In this document: one piece after another, positions 24,754 through 34,239 of the stretch
How positions within the stretch are numbered: the stretch's first letter is position 1
How the letters are laid out: every line of letters starts with the position of its first letter
Source of the DNA: Achromobacter marplatensis
GTDB taxonomy: Bacteria > Pseudomonadota > Gammaproteobacteria > Burkholderiales > Burkholderiaceae_B
Direction of reading: 5' to 3'
Length of the DNA: 64,000 nt
NCBI RefSeq assembly: GCF_002209535.1
Contig: NZ_NJIG01000009.1
Location: 1-64,000, forward strand
Position numbers and translations under genes: made by a program
The notes under the pieces: model-generated
What the model saw: the letters and a program-made list of their open reading frames with translations, nothing else
Told to the model about the DNA's origin: nothing
Databases searched by the model: none

Positions 24754-27324
24754 TCAGCCCTCGGCGATGCGGCGGGCGATGTGGTCCAGCGCTTCTTCCA
24801 CCTGGTCGACCAGGATCAGGCACAGGTCACCGGCCGTCAGACGCGAGAGGGCCGTGTCGATGGCCAGGAACTCGCCGTGGATCTCTTCGATGTGGGTCGT
24901 GCGCGGCGCGCCGACCAGGCCCTCCTGCAACAGCGCCAGCACTTCGCCGTCGGCGCGCCCGCGTTGGCATTGGTCCTGATACAGCAGCACGTCGTCGAAC
25001 GCGGCGCCCAGGATCTCGGTCTGCATGCGGATGTCTTCATCGCGACGGTCGCCCGCCCCGCTGATGACGACCGAGCGCCGCTTGGCGGGCATGGCGTCCA
25101 CGGCGCGCACCAGAGCCAGGATCGCATCGGGATTGTGGCCGTAGTCCGCGATCACCGTGGCGCCGCGATGCTCGAACACATTGAAGCGTCCCGGAGCCGT
25201 CTGGGCGTCGTTCACGAACGTGGCCAGGCCGCGGCGGATGATGTCCCAGTCCAGGCTCAGCGCCCAGGCGGCGGCGATCGAGGCCATGGCGTTTTCCACC
25301 TGGAACGTGATCGTGCCGTTGCGCGTGAGCGGGATGTCGGCCAGCGGGAAGCGGACCTCTTCCGTGCCCTGCGCGGCAACGATCGCATCGCCGTCGCGGT
25401 ACACCGAGCGCAGGCCTTGCGCACGATGCGTGGCCAGCACGGGATGGTTGCGGTCTTCGGCGAAGTAGGTGATCGAACCCGGGCAGCTCGCGGCCATTTC
25501 GGCCACGATGGGGTCGGCGGCGTTCAACACGGCAGTGCCCGTGGGATGCACGTGCTGCACGATGACGCGCTTGACCACGGCCAGGTCTTCCACGGTGCTG
25601 ATGTAGCCCAGCCCCAAATGGTCGCCCATGCCGATGTTGGTGACGATGGCCACGTTGCAGCGGTCGAAGGCCAGGCCTTCGCGCAGGATGCCGCCGCGCG
25701 CCGTCTCGAACACCGCGGCGTCCACGTCGGGATGCATGAGCACGCTGCGCGCGCTGCGCGGGCCGCTGCAGTCGCCGGTGTCGATGCGCAGGTTGTCCAC
25801 GTAGACGCCGTCGGAATTCGTCATGCCGACGCGGTTGCCGGCCGTGCCCAGCAGGTGGGCGGTGAGGCGCACCGTGGTGGTCTTGCCGTTGGTGCCGGCA
25901 ACCGCCACGACCGGGATGCGGCCGTCGTCGCCGTCGGCGTACATGTTGGCGATGATGGCCTCGCCCACCGCGCGGCCCTTGCCGAACGACGGGTTCAAGT
26001 GCATGCGCAGGCCGGGCGCGGCGTTCACTTCCACCACGCCGCCATGCTGGTCTTCCAAAGGGTAATGCACGCTTTCCGCAACGACGTCCACGCCGCAGAT
26101 GTCCAGGCCGATCATGCGGGCCGCCGACACGGCGCGCGCCGCCATTTCGGGGTGCACTTCGTCGGTCACGTCGGTGGCCGAGCCGCCGGTGCTGAGGTTG
26201 GCGTTGTTGCGCAGGAAGATCAGCGTGCCCAGCGGCGGCACGGAATCGGCGTCGAAGCCCTGCTTTTTCAAGGTGGCCAGCGCGATGTCGTCAAAGCGGA
26301 TCTTGGTCAGCGAGGTGGCGTGCCCGTCGCCGCGCAAAGGGTCCGAGTTGACCTGGTCCACCAGTTGGCGGATGGTCTGCTGCCCGTCTCCGGTGACTTG
26401 GGGCGGATCGCGGCGCGATGCGGCCACGAGCGCGCCGCCCACCACCAGCAGGCGGAAATCGTGGCCCGGGATGTAGCGTTCGACGATGACTTCCGAGCTG
26501 ACTTCCTCGGCCACTTCAAAGGCCTGGATGACGCGCTCGCGCGTTTCGATGTTCACGGCCACGCCGCGTCCCTGGCTGCCGTCGCGCGGCTTGACGACGA
26601 CGGGGCCGCCCAGCTCTTGCGCGGCTTCCCAGGCGGCTTCCGCCGTGGTCACGGAACGGCCCATGGGCACCGGCACGCCGGCGGCGTCCAGCAGCATCTT
26701 GGTCAGGTCCTTGTCCTGCGCGATCGATTCCGAGATAGCGCTGGTCAGGTCGGTTTCAGCGGCCTGGATGCGGCGTTGCTTGCTGCCCCAGCCGAACTGC
26801 ACCATGCTGCCCTGGGTCAGGCGGCGAAAGGGGATGTTGCGGGCGACGGCGGCATTCACGATGGCGCCCGTGCTGGGCCCCAGGCGCACGTCTTCGTCCA
26901 GTTCGCGCAGGCGCTTGAGCGCATCGGCAAAGTCGAACGGGGTGTCGTCCAGCGCGGCGCGCACCAGCGCTTGCGCCAGCTCCATCGCCAGCTTGCCGAC
27001 TTCCTCTTCGCTGTATTCGACCGCCACCTGGAACACGCCGGGCTCGATGGTCGACGAGGTGCGGCCAAAGGTCACGGGGCAGCCGGCATGCGCCTGCATC
27101 GTCAGCGCCACGATCTGCAGGACGTGGGCGATCGACACGGCGCCTTGATGGCCTTCCGGGCGCATCAGGCCGATCTGCGGCAGCCGCGCGCGCAGGCGGG
27201 CTTCGAACTCGGGCAGATTGTCGATGGAGCACTCGGCGTCGGCGCAGGACACGATGGCCTCGATCGCGGTGTTCTTGCTCCACAGATTGGGGCCGCGCAG
27301 GGCTCGGATACGGGAAACTTCCAT
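24754..27324 (-). CDS. cphA: Cyanophycin synthetase
   Basis: 856-aa cytoplasmic enzyme making multi-L-arginyl-poly-L-aspartate from Asp and Arg with ATP. ATG 27324 starts at MEVSRIRALRGPNLW, the usual CphA opening; upstream frame extension to 27786 overlaps the neighbour and was dropped. Parts in order: N-terminal domain (1 to about 160), ATP-grasp domain with VVKPRDGSQGRGV (about 240-252) and EVNAAPGLRMHL, then a Mur-ligase-like domain with the P-loop GTNGKTT at residues 477-483 and YGHNPDAI. Both ATP sites look intact. Only 14 bp separate it from the paralogue upstream. Confidence 0.94.
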   Translation of the reverse strand: MEVSRIRALRGPNLWSKNTAIEAIVSCADAECSIDNLPEFEARLRARLPQIGLMRPEGHQGAVSIAHVLQIVALTMQAHAGCPVTFGRTSSTIEPGVFQVAVEYSEEEVGKLAMELAQALVRAALDDTPFDFADALKRLRELDEDVRLGPSTGAIVNAAVARNIPFRRLTQGSMVQFGWGSKQRRIQAAETDLTSAISESIAQDKDLTKMLLDAAGVPVPMGRSVTTAEAAWEAAQELGGPVVVKPRDGSQGRGVAVNIETRERVIQAFEVAEEVSSEVIVERYIPGHDFRLLVVGGALVAASRRDPPQVTGDGQQTIRQLVDQVNSDPLRGDGHATSLTKIRFDDIALATLKKQGFDADSVPPLGTLIFLRNNANLSTGGSATDVTDEVHPEMAARAVSAARMIGLDICGVDVVAESVHYPLEDQHGGVVEVNAAPGLRMHLNPSFGKGRAVGEAIIANMYADGDDGRIPVVAVAGTNGKTTTVRLTAHLLGTAGNRVGMTNSDGVYVDNLRIDTGDCSGPRSARSVLMHPDVDAAVFETARGGILREGLAFDRCNVAIVTNIGMGDHLGLGYISTVEDLAVVKRVIVQHVHPTGTAVLNAADPIVAEMAASCPGSITYFAEDRNHPVLATHRAQGLRSVYRDGDAIVAAQGTEEVRFPLADIPLTRNGTITFQVENAMASIAAAWALSLDWDIIRRGLATFVNDAQTAPGRFNVFEHRGATVIADYGHNPDAILALVRAVDAMPAKRRSVVISGAGDRRDEDIRMQTEILGAAFDDVLLYQDQCQRGRADGEVLALLQEGLVGAPRTTHIEEIHGEFLAIDTALSRLTAGDLCLILVDQVEEALDHIARRIAEG

Positions 27325-27338
27325 GGCAGGTATTCCTG

Positions 27339-29954
27339 TCAGTATTGTTGAATCCAGCGGCGGACCAGATCGATGGTGGGGCCGGAGAATGCTTCGTCGG
27401 ATTGCAGCAGGGCGAAGTCGCCGGCCGCAATGCCGTTCAGCACGCTCTCGATGGCCTTGCCATGGTCGGGCTCGTCCTGGATGTCTTTCACGCGGCTGCC
27501 TTGCGACAGGCCCTGGCGCAACAGCGCGCGCGCCTGGCCCTCGGGGCGCTTGCTGTTGACCGTCTTGTCGTCGTAAAGCACAACGCGGTCGAAGGCGTCG
27601 CCCAGCAGGCGGCCTTGCTCGATCAGGTCCGCGTCGCGGCGGTCGGCGCCGGCGGAATAGACCGCGGCGCGGGTCGCCGACGGGAACTGGTCGATGGCGG
27701 CGATCAGCGGGCGCAGCGCCGACGCGTTGTGCACGTCGTCCACGACCACCGTGCTGCCGTTGCGTTCGAACAGCGTGAATTGCCACGGCGCATCGGCCTG
27801 GTCGATGTCGAAGGTCTCGATGCCGGCGCGGATCAGTTCCACGGGAATGTCCAGCGCCCAGGCGGTGCCCACGGCGGCCAGCACGTTCTCAACCTGGAAG
27901 GCCACGCGGCCGCCATGCGTCAACGGGATCGCTGCCACGTCGGCCAGCCGTTCTTCGCGGGCGCCTTGCGCCAGGATGATGCTGCCGTCGCGCACGTACA
28001 CGGCGCGGCCGTCCTGTTGCAGATGGGCGGCGATGGCGGGCAGGGCGGGGTCGATGCCGAAGAAGATCACGGCGCCGTCGCAGAGCTCGGCCATTTCCAC
28101 CACGCGCGGGTCGCGTGCATTGAGCACAGCGGCGCCGGTGGGCAGGACCACGTCGACCTGCGTGCGGAACACATTGAACATGCGCTCCGTTTCGTTGATG
28201 TCGAAGTCGCCCAGGTGGTCGGCGTCGTCGATGTTCGTGACCACGCCCACCTGGCAGCGGTCATAAGCCAGGCCCTGGCCCAGGATGACGCCGCTGTCGT
28301 TTTCGATGACGGCGGCATCCACGTTGCGGTTCATCAGGAGGCGGGTGCCCGAGGCGAAGTCGGCGCGGTCGCCCTTTTGCACCAGGCGGCGGTCCAGGTA
28401 GAGCCCTTCGCTGCAGGCCAGGCCGGTGCGCTTGCCCGACAGGTGCAGCAGGCGGGCCACCAGGCGCGCGACCACGGTCTTGCCGTTGGTGCCGGTGACA
28501 CCCACGATGGGGATGCGGCCCGCGTCGCCTTCGGGGAAAAGGTGGTCAACGATGGCGCGGCCCACCGGGCGCGGCGTGCCGTCGGCCGGCTTCAGGTGCA
28601 TCAGCAGGCCCGGGCCCGCGTTGACTTCCACGATGGCGCCGCGCTGCTCGTCCAGGGGGCGCGAGATGTCTTCGGCCACCAGGTCCACGCCGGCGATGTC
28701 CAGGCCCACCACGCGGGCGGCCAGCGTGACGGTGGCGGCAATGCTGGGGTGGACGCGGTCGGTCACGTCGAAGGCGACGTTGCCGCTGCGTTGCACCAGC
28801 ACGCGTTGGCCGTCGTCCGGCACGCTGTCTTCGGACAACCCCTGGCGCGCGATTTCCAGCCGGGCGGCGGAATCCAGGCGCACCGGGTTCAGCGGATGGT
28901 TTTCGGTGCGGCCGCGGCGCGGGTCGGTGTTGATCTGGCTGTCGATCAGTTCGGTGATGGTCGACTTGCCGTCGCCCGTCACCCAGGCCAGTTCGCCGGC
29001 GGCTGCCGCCACCATGCGATTGCCGACCACCAGCAAGCGGTGCTCGTTGCCCAGCACGAAGCGTTCGACGATCACGCCGCTGCCTTCGTCCACCGCAACG
29101 CGGTAGGCGGAAATGACTTCGTCGCGGGTCGTCAGGTTGGTGAACACACCGCGGCCATGGTTGCCGTCATAGGGCTTGACCACGACGGGCAGGCCGATGT
29201 CTTCGGCCGCTTCCCAGGCGTCGTCTTCGCTGCGCACCAGGCGGCCTTCCGGCACCGGCACGCCGCAGGTCGACAACAGCTCCTTGGTCAGGTCCTTGTC
29301 GCGCGAGATCCCTTCGGCGATGGCGCTGGTGCGGTCGGTTTCGGCCGTCCAGATCCGGCGCTGGGCCGAACCGTAGCCGAACTGCACGAGGTTGCCCTCG
29401 AACAGGCGAATGTAGGGGATGTCGCGGTCGTCGGCGGCATCCACGATGCAGGCCGTGCTGGGCCCCAGGCAATGCTTGTCCACCAGGCTGCGCAGGCGCG
29501 CGATGGTGGCGGGCACGTCGAACGGGCGGTCTTCGATGGCGGCCATGACCAGGTCGCGCGCTTCGTTCAGGGCGGTGCGAGTGACCTGCTCCTGCCACGC
29601 CCGCACGACGACCTTGTAGACGCCGCGGGTCGAGGTTTCCCGGGCTTTGCCGAAACCGCCGCGCAATCCGGCCAGATTCTGCAATTCCAGGGTGACATGT
29701 TCAAGAATGTGGCCGGGCCAGGTGCCTTCTTTCAAGCGGGCCAGGAAGCCGCCGCGTACGCCGGGGCTGCAACGGTGCTCGATCAGGGTCGGGAGCCATT
29801 CGGAAAGGCGCTCGTAGAACCCGGGAATGGTGTTGGACGGAAAATCCTCCAATTCACCAATATCCACCCATGCTTCAAGGACCGGGCGATACGTCCAAAT
29901 GTTCGGGCCGCGCAAAGCCACGACATCGAGAAATTCAATGTCTTTCTTTTTCAT
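27339..29954 (-). CDS. cphA': Cyanophycin synthetase paralogue (CphA')
   Basis: 871 aa, same three-part layout as the downstream CphA: N-terminal domain starting DVVALRGPNIWTYRPVLEAW, ATP-grasp with VVVKPYDGNHGRGV, and a Mur-ligase-like part with P-loop GTNGKTV at residues 488-494 and DDVHNASALRP. Tandem cphA'/cphA pairs are known in betaproteobacteria including Bordetella. The two copies differ widely, so this is an old paralogous pair rather than a fresh duplication. It is first in the two-gene operon and diverges from an ABC transporter that belongs to the same system by context. Confidence 0.92.
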   Translation of the reverse strand: MKKKDIEFLDVVALRGPNIWTYRPVLEAWVDIGELEDFPSNTIPGFYERLSEWLPTLIEHRCSPGVRGGFLARLKEGTWPGHILEHVTLELQNLAGLRGGFGKARETSTRGVYKVVVRAWQEQVTRTALNEARDLVMAAIEDRPFDVPATIARLRSLVDKHCLGPSTACIVDAADDRDIPYIRLFEGNLVQFGYGSAQRRIWTAETDRTSAIAEGISRDKDLTKELLSTCGVPVPEGRLVRSEDDAWEAAEDIGLPVVVKPYDGNHGRGVFTNLTTRDEVISAYRVAVDEGSGVIVERFVLGNEHRLLVVGNRMVAAAAGELAWVTGDGKSTITELIDSQINTDPRRGRTENHPLNPVRLDSAARLEIARQGLSEDSVPDDGQRVLVQRSGNVAFDVTDRVHPSIAATVTLAARVVGLDIAGVDLVAEDISRPLDEQRGAIVEVNAGPGLLMHLKPADGTPRPVGRAIVDHLFPEGDAGRIPIVGVTGTNGKTVVARLVARLLHLSGKRTGLACSEGLYLDRRLVQKGDRADFASGTRLLMNRNVDAAVIENDSGVILGQGLAYDRCQVGVVTNIDDADHLGDFDINETERMFNVFRTQVDVVLPTGAAVLNARDPRVVEMAELCDGAVIFFGIDPALPAIAAHLQQDGRAVYVRDGSIILAQGAREERLADVAAIPLTHGGRVAFQVENVLAAVGTAWALDIPVELIRAGIETFDIDQADAPWQFTLFERNGSTVVVDDVHNASALRPLIAAIDQFPSATRAAVYSAGADRRDADLIEQGRLLGDAFDRVVLYDDKTVNSKRPEGQARALLRQGLSQGSRVKDIQDEPDHGKAIESVLNGIAAGDFALLQSDEAFSGPTIDLVRRWIQQY

Positions 29955-30009
29955 GTTTTAATTTACTTGAGAAGCAGGTTGGCACGCGCGGACGCCCCTA
30001 TGCAAGACC

Positions 30010-30031
30010 GCGAATTTATTGGCGAATTTAT
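30010..30031. repeat. Direct repeat of 10 bp, 12-bp period, in the cphA'/ABC divergent region
   Basis: GCGAATTTAT occurs at 30010-30019 and again at 30022-30031, 56-77 bp upstream of the cphA' start. The 270-bp gap 29955-30224 that holds it is otherwise AT-richer than its surroundings, as expected for two divergent promoters, and carries a small inverted repeat GACGCCTTCAAGGCGT at 30111-30126. A regulator binding two half-sites one helical turn apart is possible. Confidence 0.4.
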
Positions 30032-30224
30032 GGGGATGCGCCTTAAGAATAATGCCAACGAGTGGGGGATCCCAGATATTCCTAATTAGAAAAATCGGCT
30101 GATACTATACGACGCCTTCAAGGCGTGAACTCGTTGTGTTGTAAGGAAGGGACACGTTTGCCGCCGTGGGTGGTAAACCGGTTGCCGCCTAGTAGGGCAG
30201 AGTCCTGGCCCGGTATGCGTTCCA

Positions 30225-32510
30225 ATGAAAAAACCACACCTGCTTTCCGGCCTTGCCGATGCCTTTCCTGCCCGCTGGCGGGACGAAATCCGCGCTGAAT
30301 TAGCGGAAGACGAAAGCCTGCTGGCCTGGGTTGAAATAGACCTGGATCAACGGCTGAAGTTCCACCCAGGGTTGGTCGCCGCGACCGACCGCCGGCTGTT
30401 GGCTCGCAATGCCGACGATACCGGCTGGGAATCCTGGGTCTATGGCCCCCAATTAACGCTGAACCTGAGCGACCACGCCGGCGCCGCCGTGCTGGAACTG
30501 CACGATGATACGGCCCGCCTGGCGATCTGGCGTTTCACGCTGGCCCGCAATCCGGCCGCCTTGCGCCTCCTGGCCCAGTTCGAAGGGCAGCAGGCGATCC
30601 GCCTGTCCGGCCATCAGGAAGAGCCGCGCGCCGAACGCACCTGCACCAACTGTAATAACGTTATTCCCGCGGACGAGGAAGAATGCCCCGCCTGCCACCA
30701 GGAGCAGGCGGCGCCGTCGACCACCTGGGCGCTCCTGCGCCTGTGGCGCTTCGCCCGCCCGTACCGCGGTCCGTTGCTGGCCGGCTTCATCCTGACGCTG
30801 CTGGGCACGGCCGCGACCCTGGTGCCGCCGTACCTGACCATGCCGCTGATGGACGACGTGCTGATCCCGTTCCAGAACGGTTCGCCCATCGACTACAGCA
30901 AGGTCCGCCTGTACCTGGGCGGCCTGCTGGCGTCCGCTTTCCTGGCCTGGGGCCTGGGATGGGCCCGCACCTATATCCTGGCCTGGGTCAGCGAACGCAT
31001 CGGCGCCGACTTGCGCACGACCACCTATGAGCATTTACAGCAGCTGTCGCTGGAGTATTTCGGCGGCAAGCGCACGGGCGACCTGATTTCGCGCATCGGC
31101 AGCGAAACCGACCGCATATGCGTGTTCCTGTCGCTGCACCTGCTGGATTTCGCCAACGACATCCTGATGATCGTCATGACGGCGGTGATCCTGGTATCCA
31201 TCAACCCGTGGCTGGCACTGGTCACGCTGGTGCCGCTGCCGTTCATCATCTGGATGATCCACGCGGTGCGTGACCGCCTGCGCCACGGCTTTGAAAAGGT
31301 CGACCGCATTTGGTCCGAGATCACCAACGTGCTGGCCGACACCATCCCGGGCATCCGCGTGGTGAAGGCATTCGCCCAGGAAAAGCGTGAAGTGGCGCGT
31401 TTCCGCGAAGCCAACAACCGCAACCTGGAAGTCAACGACCGTGTGAACACGACCTGGTCGCTGTTTTCGCCCACCGTCACGCTGCTGACCGAAGTGGGCC
31501 TGCTGGTGGTGTGGATCTTCGGTATCTGGCAGGTGTCGCAAAAGCAGATCACGGTGGGCGTGCTGGCCGCGTTCCTGGCGTATATCGGGCGCTTCTACAT
31601 GCGGCTGGATTCGATGAGCCGCATCGTCTCGGTCACGCAGAAAGCGGCGGCCGGCGCCAAGCGCATCTTCGACATCCTGGACCACGTATCCAGCGTGCCG
31701 GAACCGCAGAATCCGGCCAAGCTGCCGCAGATCAACGGCCGCATCGAATTGCGCGACGTGGGGTTCCGCTACGGCAACCGCCAAGTCATCCGCGGGCTGG
31801 ATCTGACCATCGCCCCGGGCGAAATGATCGGCCTGGTGGGGCATAGCGGTTCAGGCAAGAGCACGCTGATCAACCTGATCTGCCGCTTCTACGACGTGTC
31901 CGAAGGGGCGGTGCTGGTGGACGGCGCCGATATCCGTTCGGTGCGCGTGGCGGATTACCGCCGCAACATCGGGCTGGTGCTGCAAGAGCCGTTCCTGTTC
32001 TTCGGCACCATCGCCGAGAACATCGCCTACGGCAAGCCCGACGCGACGCGCGATGAGATCGTGGCGGCGGCTCGCGCCGCCCATGCGCACGAGTTCATCC
32101 TGCGCCTGCCGCACGGCTATGACTCGCTGGTGGGCGAACGCGGCCAGGCCCTGTCGGGCGGTGAACGCCAGCGCATTTCGATTGCCCGTGCGCTGCTGAT
32201 CGATCCGCGCATCCTGATTCTGGACGAAGCCACGTCATCGGTGGACACCACGACCGAAAAGGAAATCCAGAAGGCGTTGGACAATCTGGTGCGCGGCCGC
32301 ACCACTATTGCCATCGCCCACCGCTTGAGCACGCTGCGCAAGGCCGACCGCCTGGTCGTGCTGGACCGCGGCCAGATCGTCGAGCAGGGGCCGCACGAAG
32401 AATTGATGGCCCGCGAGGGCGCCTACTATCGCCTCTACCAGGCGCAGGCGCGCCAGGCGGAAGCCGACGCGCAGGCGTCGGGCAGCGAAGACATGGCCGC
32501 CGTGGCCTGA
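30225..32510 (+). CDS. Cyanophycin-associated ABC transporter, fused permease/ATPase with zinc ribbon
   Basis: 761-aa half-transporter. Residues 1 to about 130 are an unusual soluble N-terminal domain (PH-like in pattern). A four-Cys zinc ribbon (CTNC...CPAC) follows at about 138-157, then six transmembrane helices (about 175-480) and a nucleotide-binding domain. The latter has Walker A GHSGSGKST (about 539-547), signature LSGGERQR and Walker B ILILDEATSSVD. This arrangement, next to a DUF1854 gene and divergent from cphA'/cphA, is the known cyanophycin-associated transporter type in betaproteobacteria. The substrate is not established; import or export of Arg/Asp dipeptides or polymer parts is only a guess. 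Confidence 0.88.
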   Translation: MKKPHLLSGLADAFPARWRDEIRAELAEDESLLAWVEIDLDQRLKFHPGLVAATDRRLLARNADDTGWESWVYGPQLTLNLSDHAGAAVLELHDDTARLAIWRFTLARNPAALRLLAQFEGQQAIRLSGHQEEPRAERTCTNCNNVIPADEEECPACHQEQAAPSTTWALLRLWRFARPYRGPLLAGFILTLLGTAATLVPPYLTMPLMDDVLIPFQNGSPIDYSKVRLYLGGLLASAFLAWGLGWARTYILAWVSERIGADLRTTTYEHLQQLSLEYFGGKRTGDLISRIGSETDRICVFLSLHLLDFANDILMIVMTAVILVSINPWLALVTLVPLPFIIWMIHAVRDRLRHGFEKVDRIWSEITNVLADTIPGIRVVKAFAQEKREVARFREANNRNLEVNDRVNTTWSLFSPTVTLLTEVGLLVVWIFGIWQVSQKQITVGVLAAFLAYIGRFYMRLDSMSRIVSVTQKAAAGAKRIFDILDHVSSVPEPQNPAKLPQINGRIELRDVGFRYGNRQVIRGLDLTIAPGEMIGLVGHSGSGKSTLINLICRFYDVSEGAVLVDGADIRSVRVADYRRNIGLVLQEPFLFFGTIAENIAYGKPDATRDEIVAAARAAHAHEFILRLPHGYDSLVGERGQALSGGERQRISIARALLIDPRILILDEATSSVDTTTEKEIQKALDNLVRGRTTIAIAHRLSTLRKADRLVVLDRGQIVEQGPHEELMAREGAYYRLYQAQARQAEADAQASGSEDMAAVA

Positions 32511-32531
32511 CACGGAACCGGGATTATCGTC

Positions 32532-33002
32532 ATGACGTTGCCGTCTTTTCAGCTGCGCCGCAACGCCTTCGGGCGCCTTGAATATCAATCCGCCGACGGC
32601 GAGACGCACGAAGGGGTCATCCCCGTGCGCGCCTTCCCGATCAGCGAAGCCGGTCGTGGCCTGTCGCTGGTGACCAGCGACGGCCACGAACTGGTGTGGA
32701 TCGAACACCTGACCGACGTGCCCGAGGGACCGCGCGCGCTGATCGAAGAAGAACTGGCGGGCCGTGAATTCATGCCCGAGATCCGCAAACTGGCCAGCGT
32801 GTCGACCTACGCCACGCCCAGCACGTGGAAGGTGGAGACGGATCGCGGCCCCACGTCCTTCGTCCTGCGCGGCGAAGAAGACATCCGCCGGCTCAGTCCG
32901 CAGACGCTGCTGATCGCCGACAGCCACGGCATCTTCTATCTGGTGCGCGACATCCTGTCGCTGGACAAGCACAGCCGCAAGCTGCTCGACCGCTTCCTGT
33001 AA
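32532..33002 (+). CDS. DUF1854 protein of the cyanophycin cluster
   Basis: 156 aa, 21 bp after the ABC transporter and on the same strand. No signal peptide or helix. The sequence LEYQSADGETHEGVIPVRAFPIS and VLRGEEDIRRLSPQTLLIADSHGIFYLVRDI fits DUF1854, a family almost always next to the zinc-ribbon ABC transporter and cyanophycin genes. It probably acts with that transporter in the cytoplasm. Function unknown. Confidence 0.85.
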   Translation: MTLPSFQLRRNAFGRLEYQSADGETHEGVIPVRAFPISEAGRGLSLVTSDGHELVWIEHLTDVPEGPRALIEEELAGREFMPEIRKLASVSTYATPSTWKVETDRGPTSFVLRGEEDIRRLSPQTLLIADSHGIFYLVRDILSLDKHSRKLLDRFL

Positions 33003-33011
33003 GCCGCCAGG

Positions 33012-34142
33012 CTAGGGGCTGCGCTTGAACGGCGTGTGGCCTTCCAGTTCGCCCAGGTAGTCGGTCACGGCCGAGGTCTCTTCGTCCAGGAAGTTCTGGA
33101 TCGCCTCGGCAAATCCGGGGTGGGCGACCCAATGCGCCGACCACGTCGGCGTGGGCAGCAGCCCGCGCGCCATCTTGTGTTCTCCCTGCGCGCCGCCTTC
33201 GAAGCGGGCGATGCCATGCGCAATGCAGTACGCGATGGACTGCATGTAGCAGGTCTCGAAATGCAGTCCCGGCACGTATTCCGTCGCGCCCCAATAGCGG
33301 CCGTAGAGCGCATCGCCGCCCGCCAGGTTCAGCGCCGCGGCGACCGGTTCGCCGTGGCGTTCGGCCAGGATCAGCACGAAGGAGTCGGGTTGTTCGCGGT
33401 GCGCGCGCACGAAGAAATCGCGATTCAGATAGGGCGGGTTGCCGTGTTGGAAATAGGTGCGGCAATAGCAGTCATAGAAGAAGCCGAGTTCCGCATCACC
33501 GATCTCGCTGCCGCGCAGCCAGCGGTACGACAAGCCGGCCGCCGCGACCTTTTTCCGGTCTTGCCGGATCTTCTTGCGCTTGTCGTGGCTCATCATCCCC
33601 AGGAATGCGTCGAAGTCTGCATAGCCGGGATTGGTCCAATGGAACTGCACGCTTTCGCGGATCATGAAGCCCGCCTCGCGCAGCACCCGCATGTCGGCAT
33701 CCGACGGAAACAGCAGATGCAGCGACGACACCTTGATCTCTTCGGCGAAGGCGACCAGGCCGCGCACCAGCGTGGCGCGGTCTTCGTCGTTGGCCGCCAG
33801 CAGTCGCGGCCCCGTCACCGGGGTGTAAGGGATGGCCGACAGCAGCTTGGGGTAGTAGCGCATGCCGTGGCGCTGGAAGGCGTCGGCCCAGGCATAGTCG
33901 AACACGTACTCGCCGCGCGAATGCGATTTCAGGTAGAGCGGCGTGGCTGCCGCCAGCGCGTCGTCGCGCCAGAACGCCAGGTAATGGGGTGCCCAACCCG
34001 TGGCGGGGGACGCGCAGCCGGTCTCGTGCAGCGCGCACAGGAAGGCGTGCCGCAGAAAGGGCTGGTCGCCGGCCAGCGCGTCCCATTGCTGGGCGTCGAT
34101 GCGGGACAGGTCGGTTTCAATGGTCAGGCGCAGGGAATCCAT
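33012..34142 (-). CDS. FemAB-like/DUF482 acyltransferase family protein
   Basis: 376 aa. The sequence matches the PF04339/DUF482 group of GNAT-fold proteins: QPFLRHAFLCALHETGCAS at the N-terminus, YPKLLSAIPYTPVTGPRLL, SLHLLFPSD, and in the second half FDAFLGMMSHDKRKKIRQDRKKV and EGGAQGEHKMARGLLPTPTWSAHW. The family is annotated as peptidoglycan biosynthesis/recognition by remote similarity to FemAB aminoacyl transferases, but no substrate has been proved. It converges with the DUF1854 gene with only a few bases between them. The start has a weak ribosome site. Confidence 0.8.
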   Translation of the reverse strand: MDSLRLTIETDLSRIDAQQWDALAGDQPFLRHAFLCALHETGCASPATGWAPHYLAFWRDDALAAATPLYLKSHSRGEYVFDYAWADAFQRHGMRYYPKLLSAIPYTPVTGPRLLAANDEDRATLVRGLVAFAEEIKVSSLHLLFPSDADMRVLREAGFMIRESVQFHWTNPGYADFDAFLGMMSHDKRKKIRQDRKKVAAAGLSYRWLRGSEIGDAELGFFYDCYCRTYFQHGNPPYLNRDFFVRAHREQPDSFVLILAERHGEPVAAALNLAGGDALYGRYWGATEYVPGLHFETCYMQSIAYCIAHGIARFEGGAQGEHKMARGLLPTPTWSAHWVAHPGFAEAIQNFLDEETSAVTDYLGELEGHTPFKRSP

Positions 34143-34239
34143 CCGTGAATGATAAAGTCATCGCCAACGCACGGTATTGAAACCGTTGTTTTTTTCAGGG
34201 TTTGACGCGGCGCTTCGGCGCTTGGGGTTTGCAATCATC

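Noticed and set aside
27345-30089. A 914-codon open frame opposite cphA'
   Set aside because: Same antisense artefact of GC-rich third positions; the minus strand carries clear CphA motifs.
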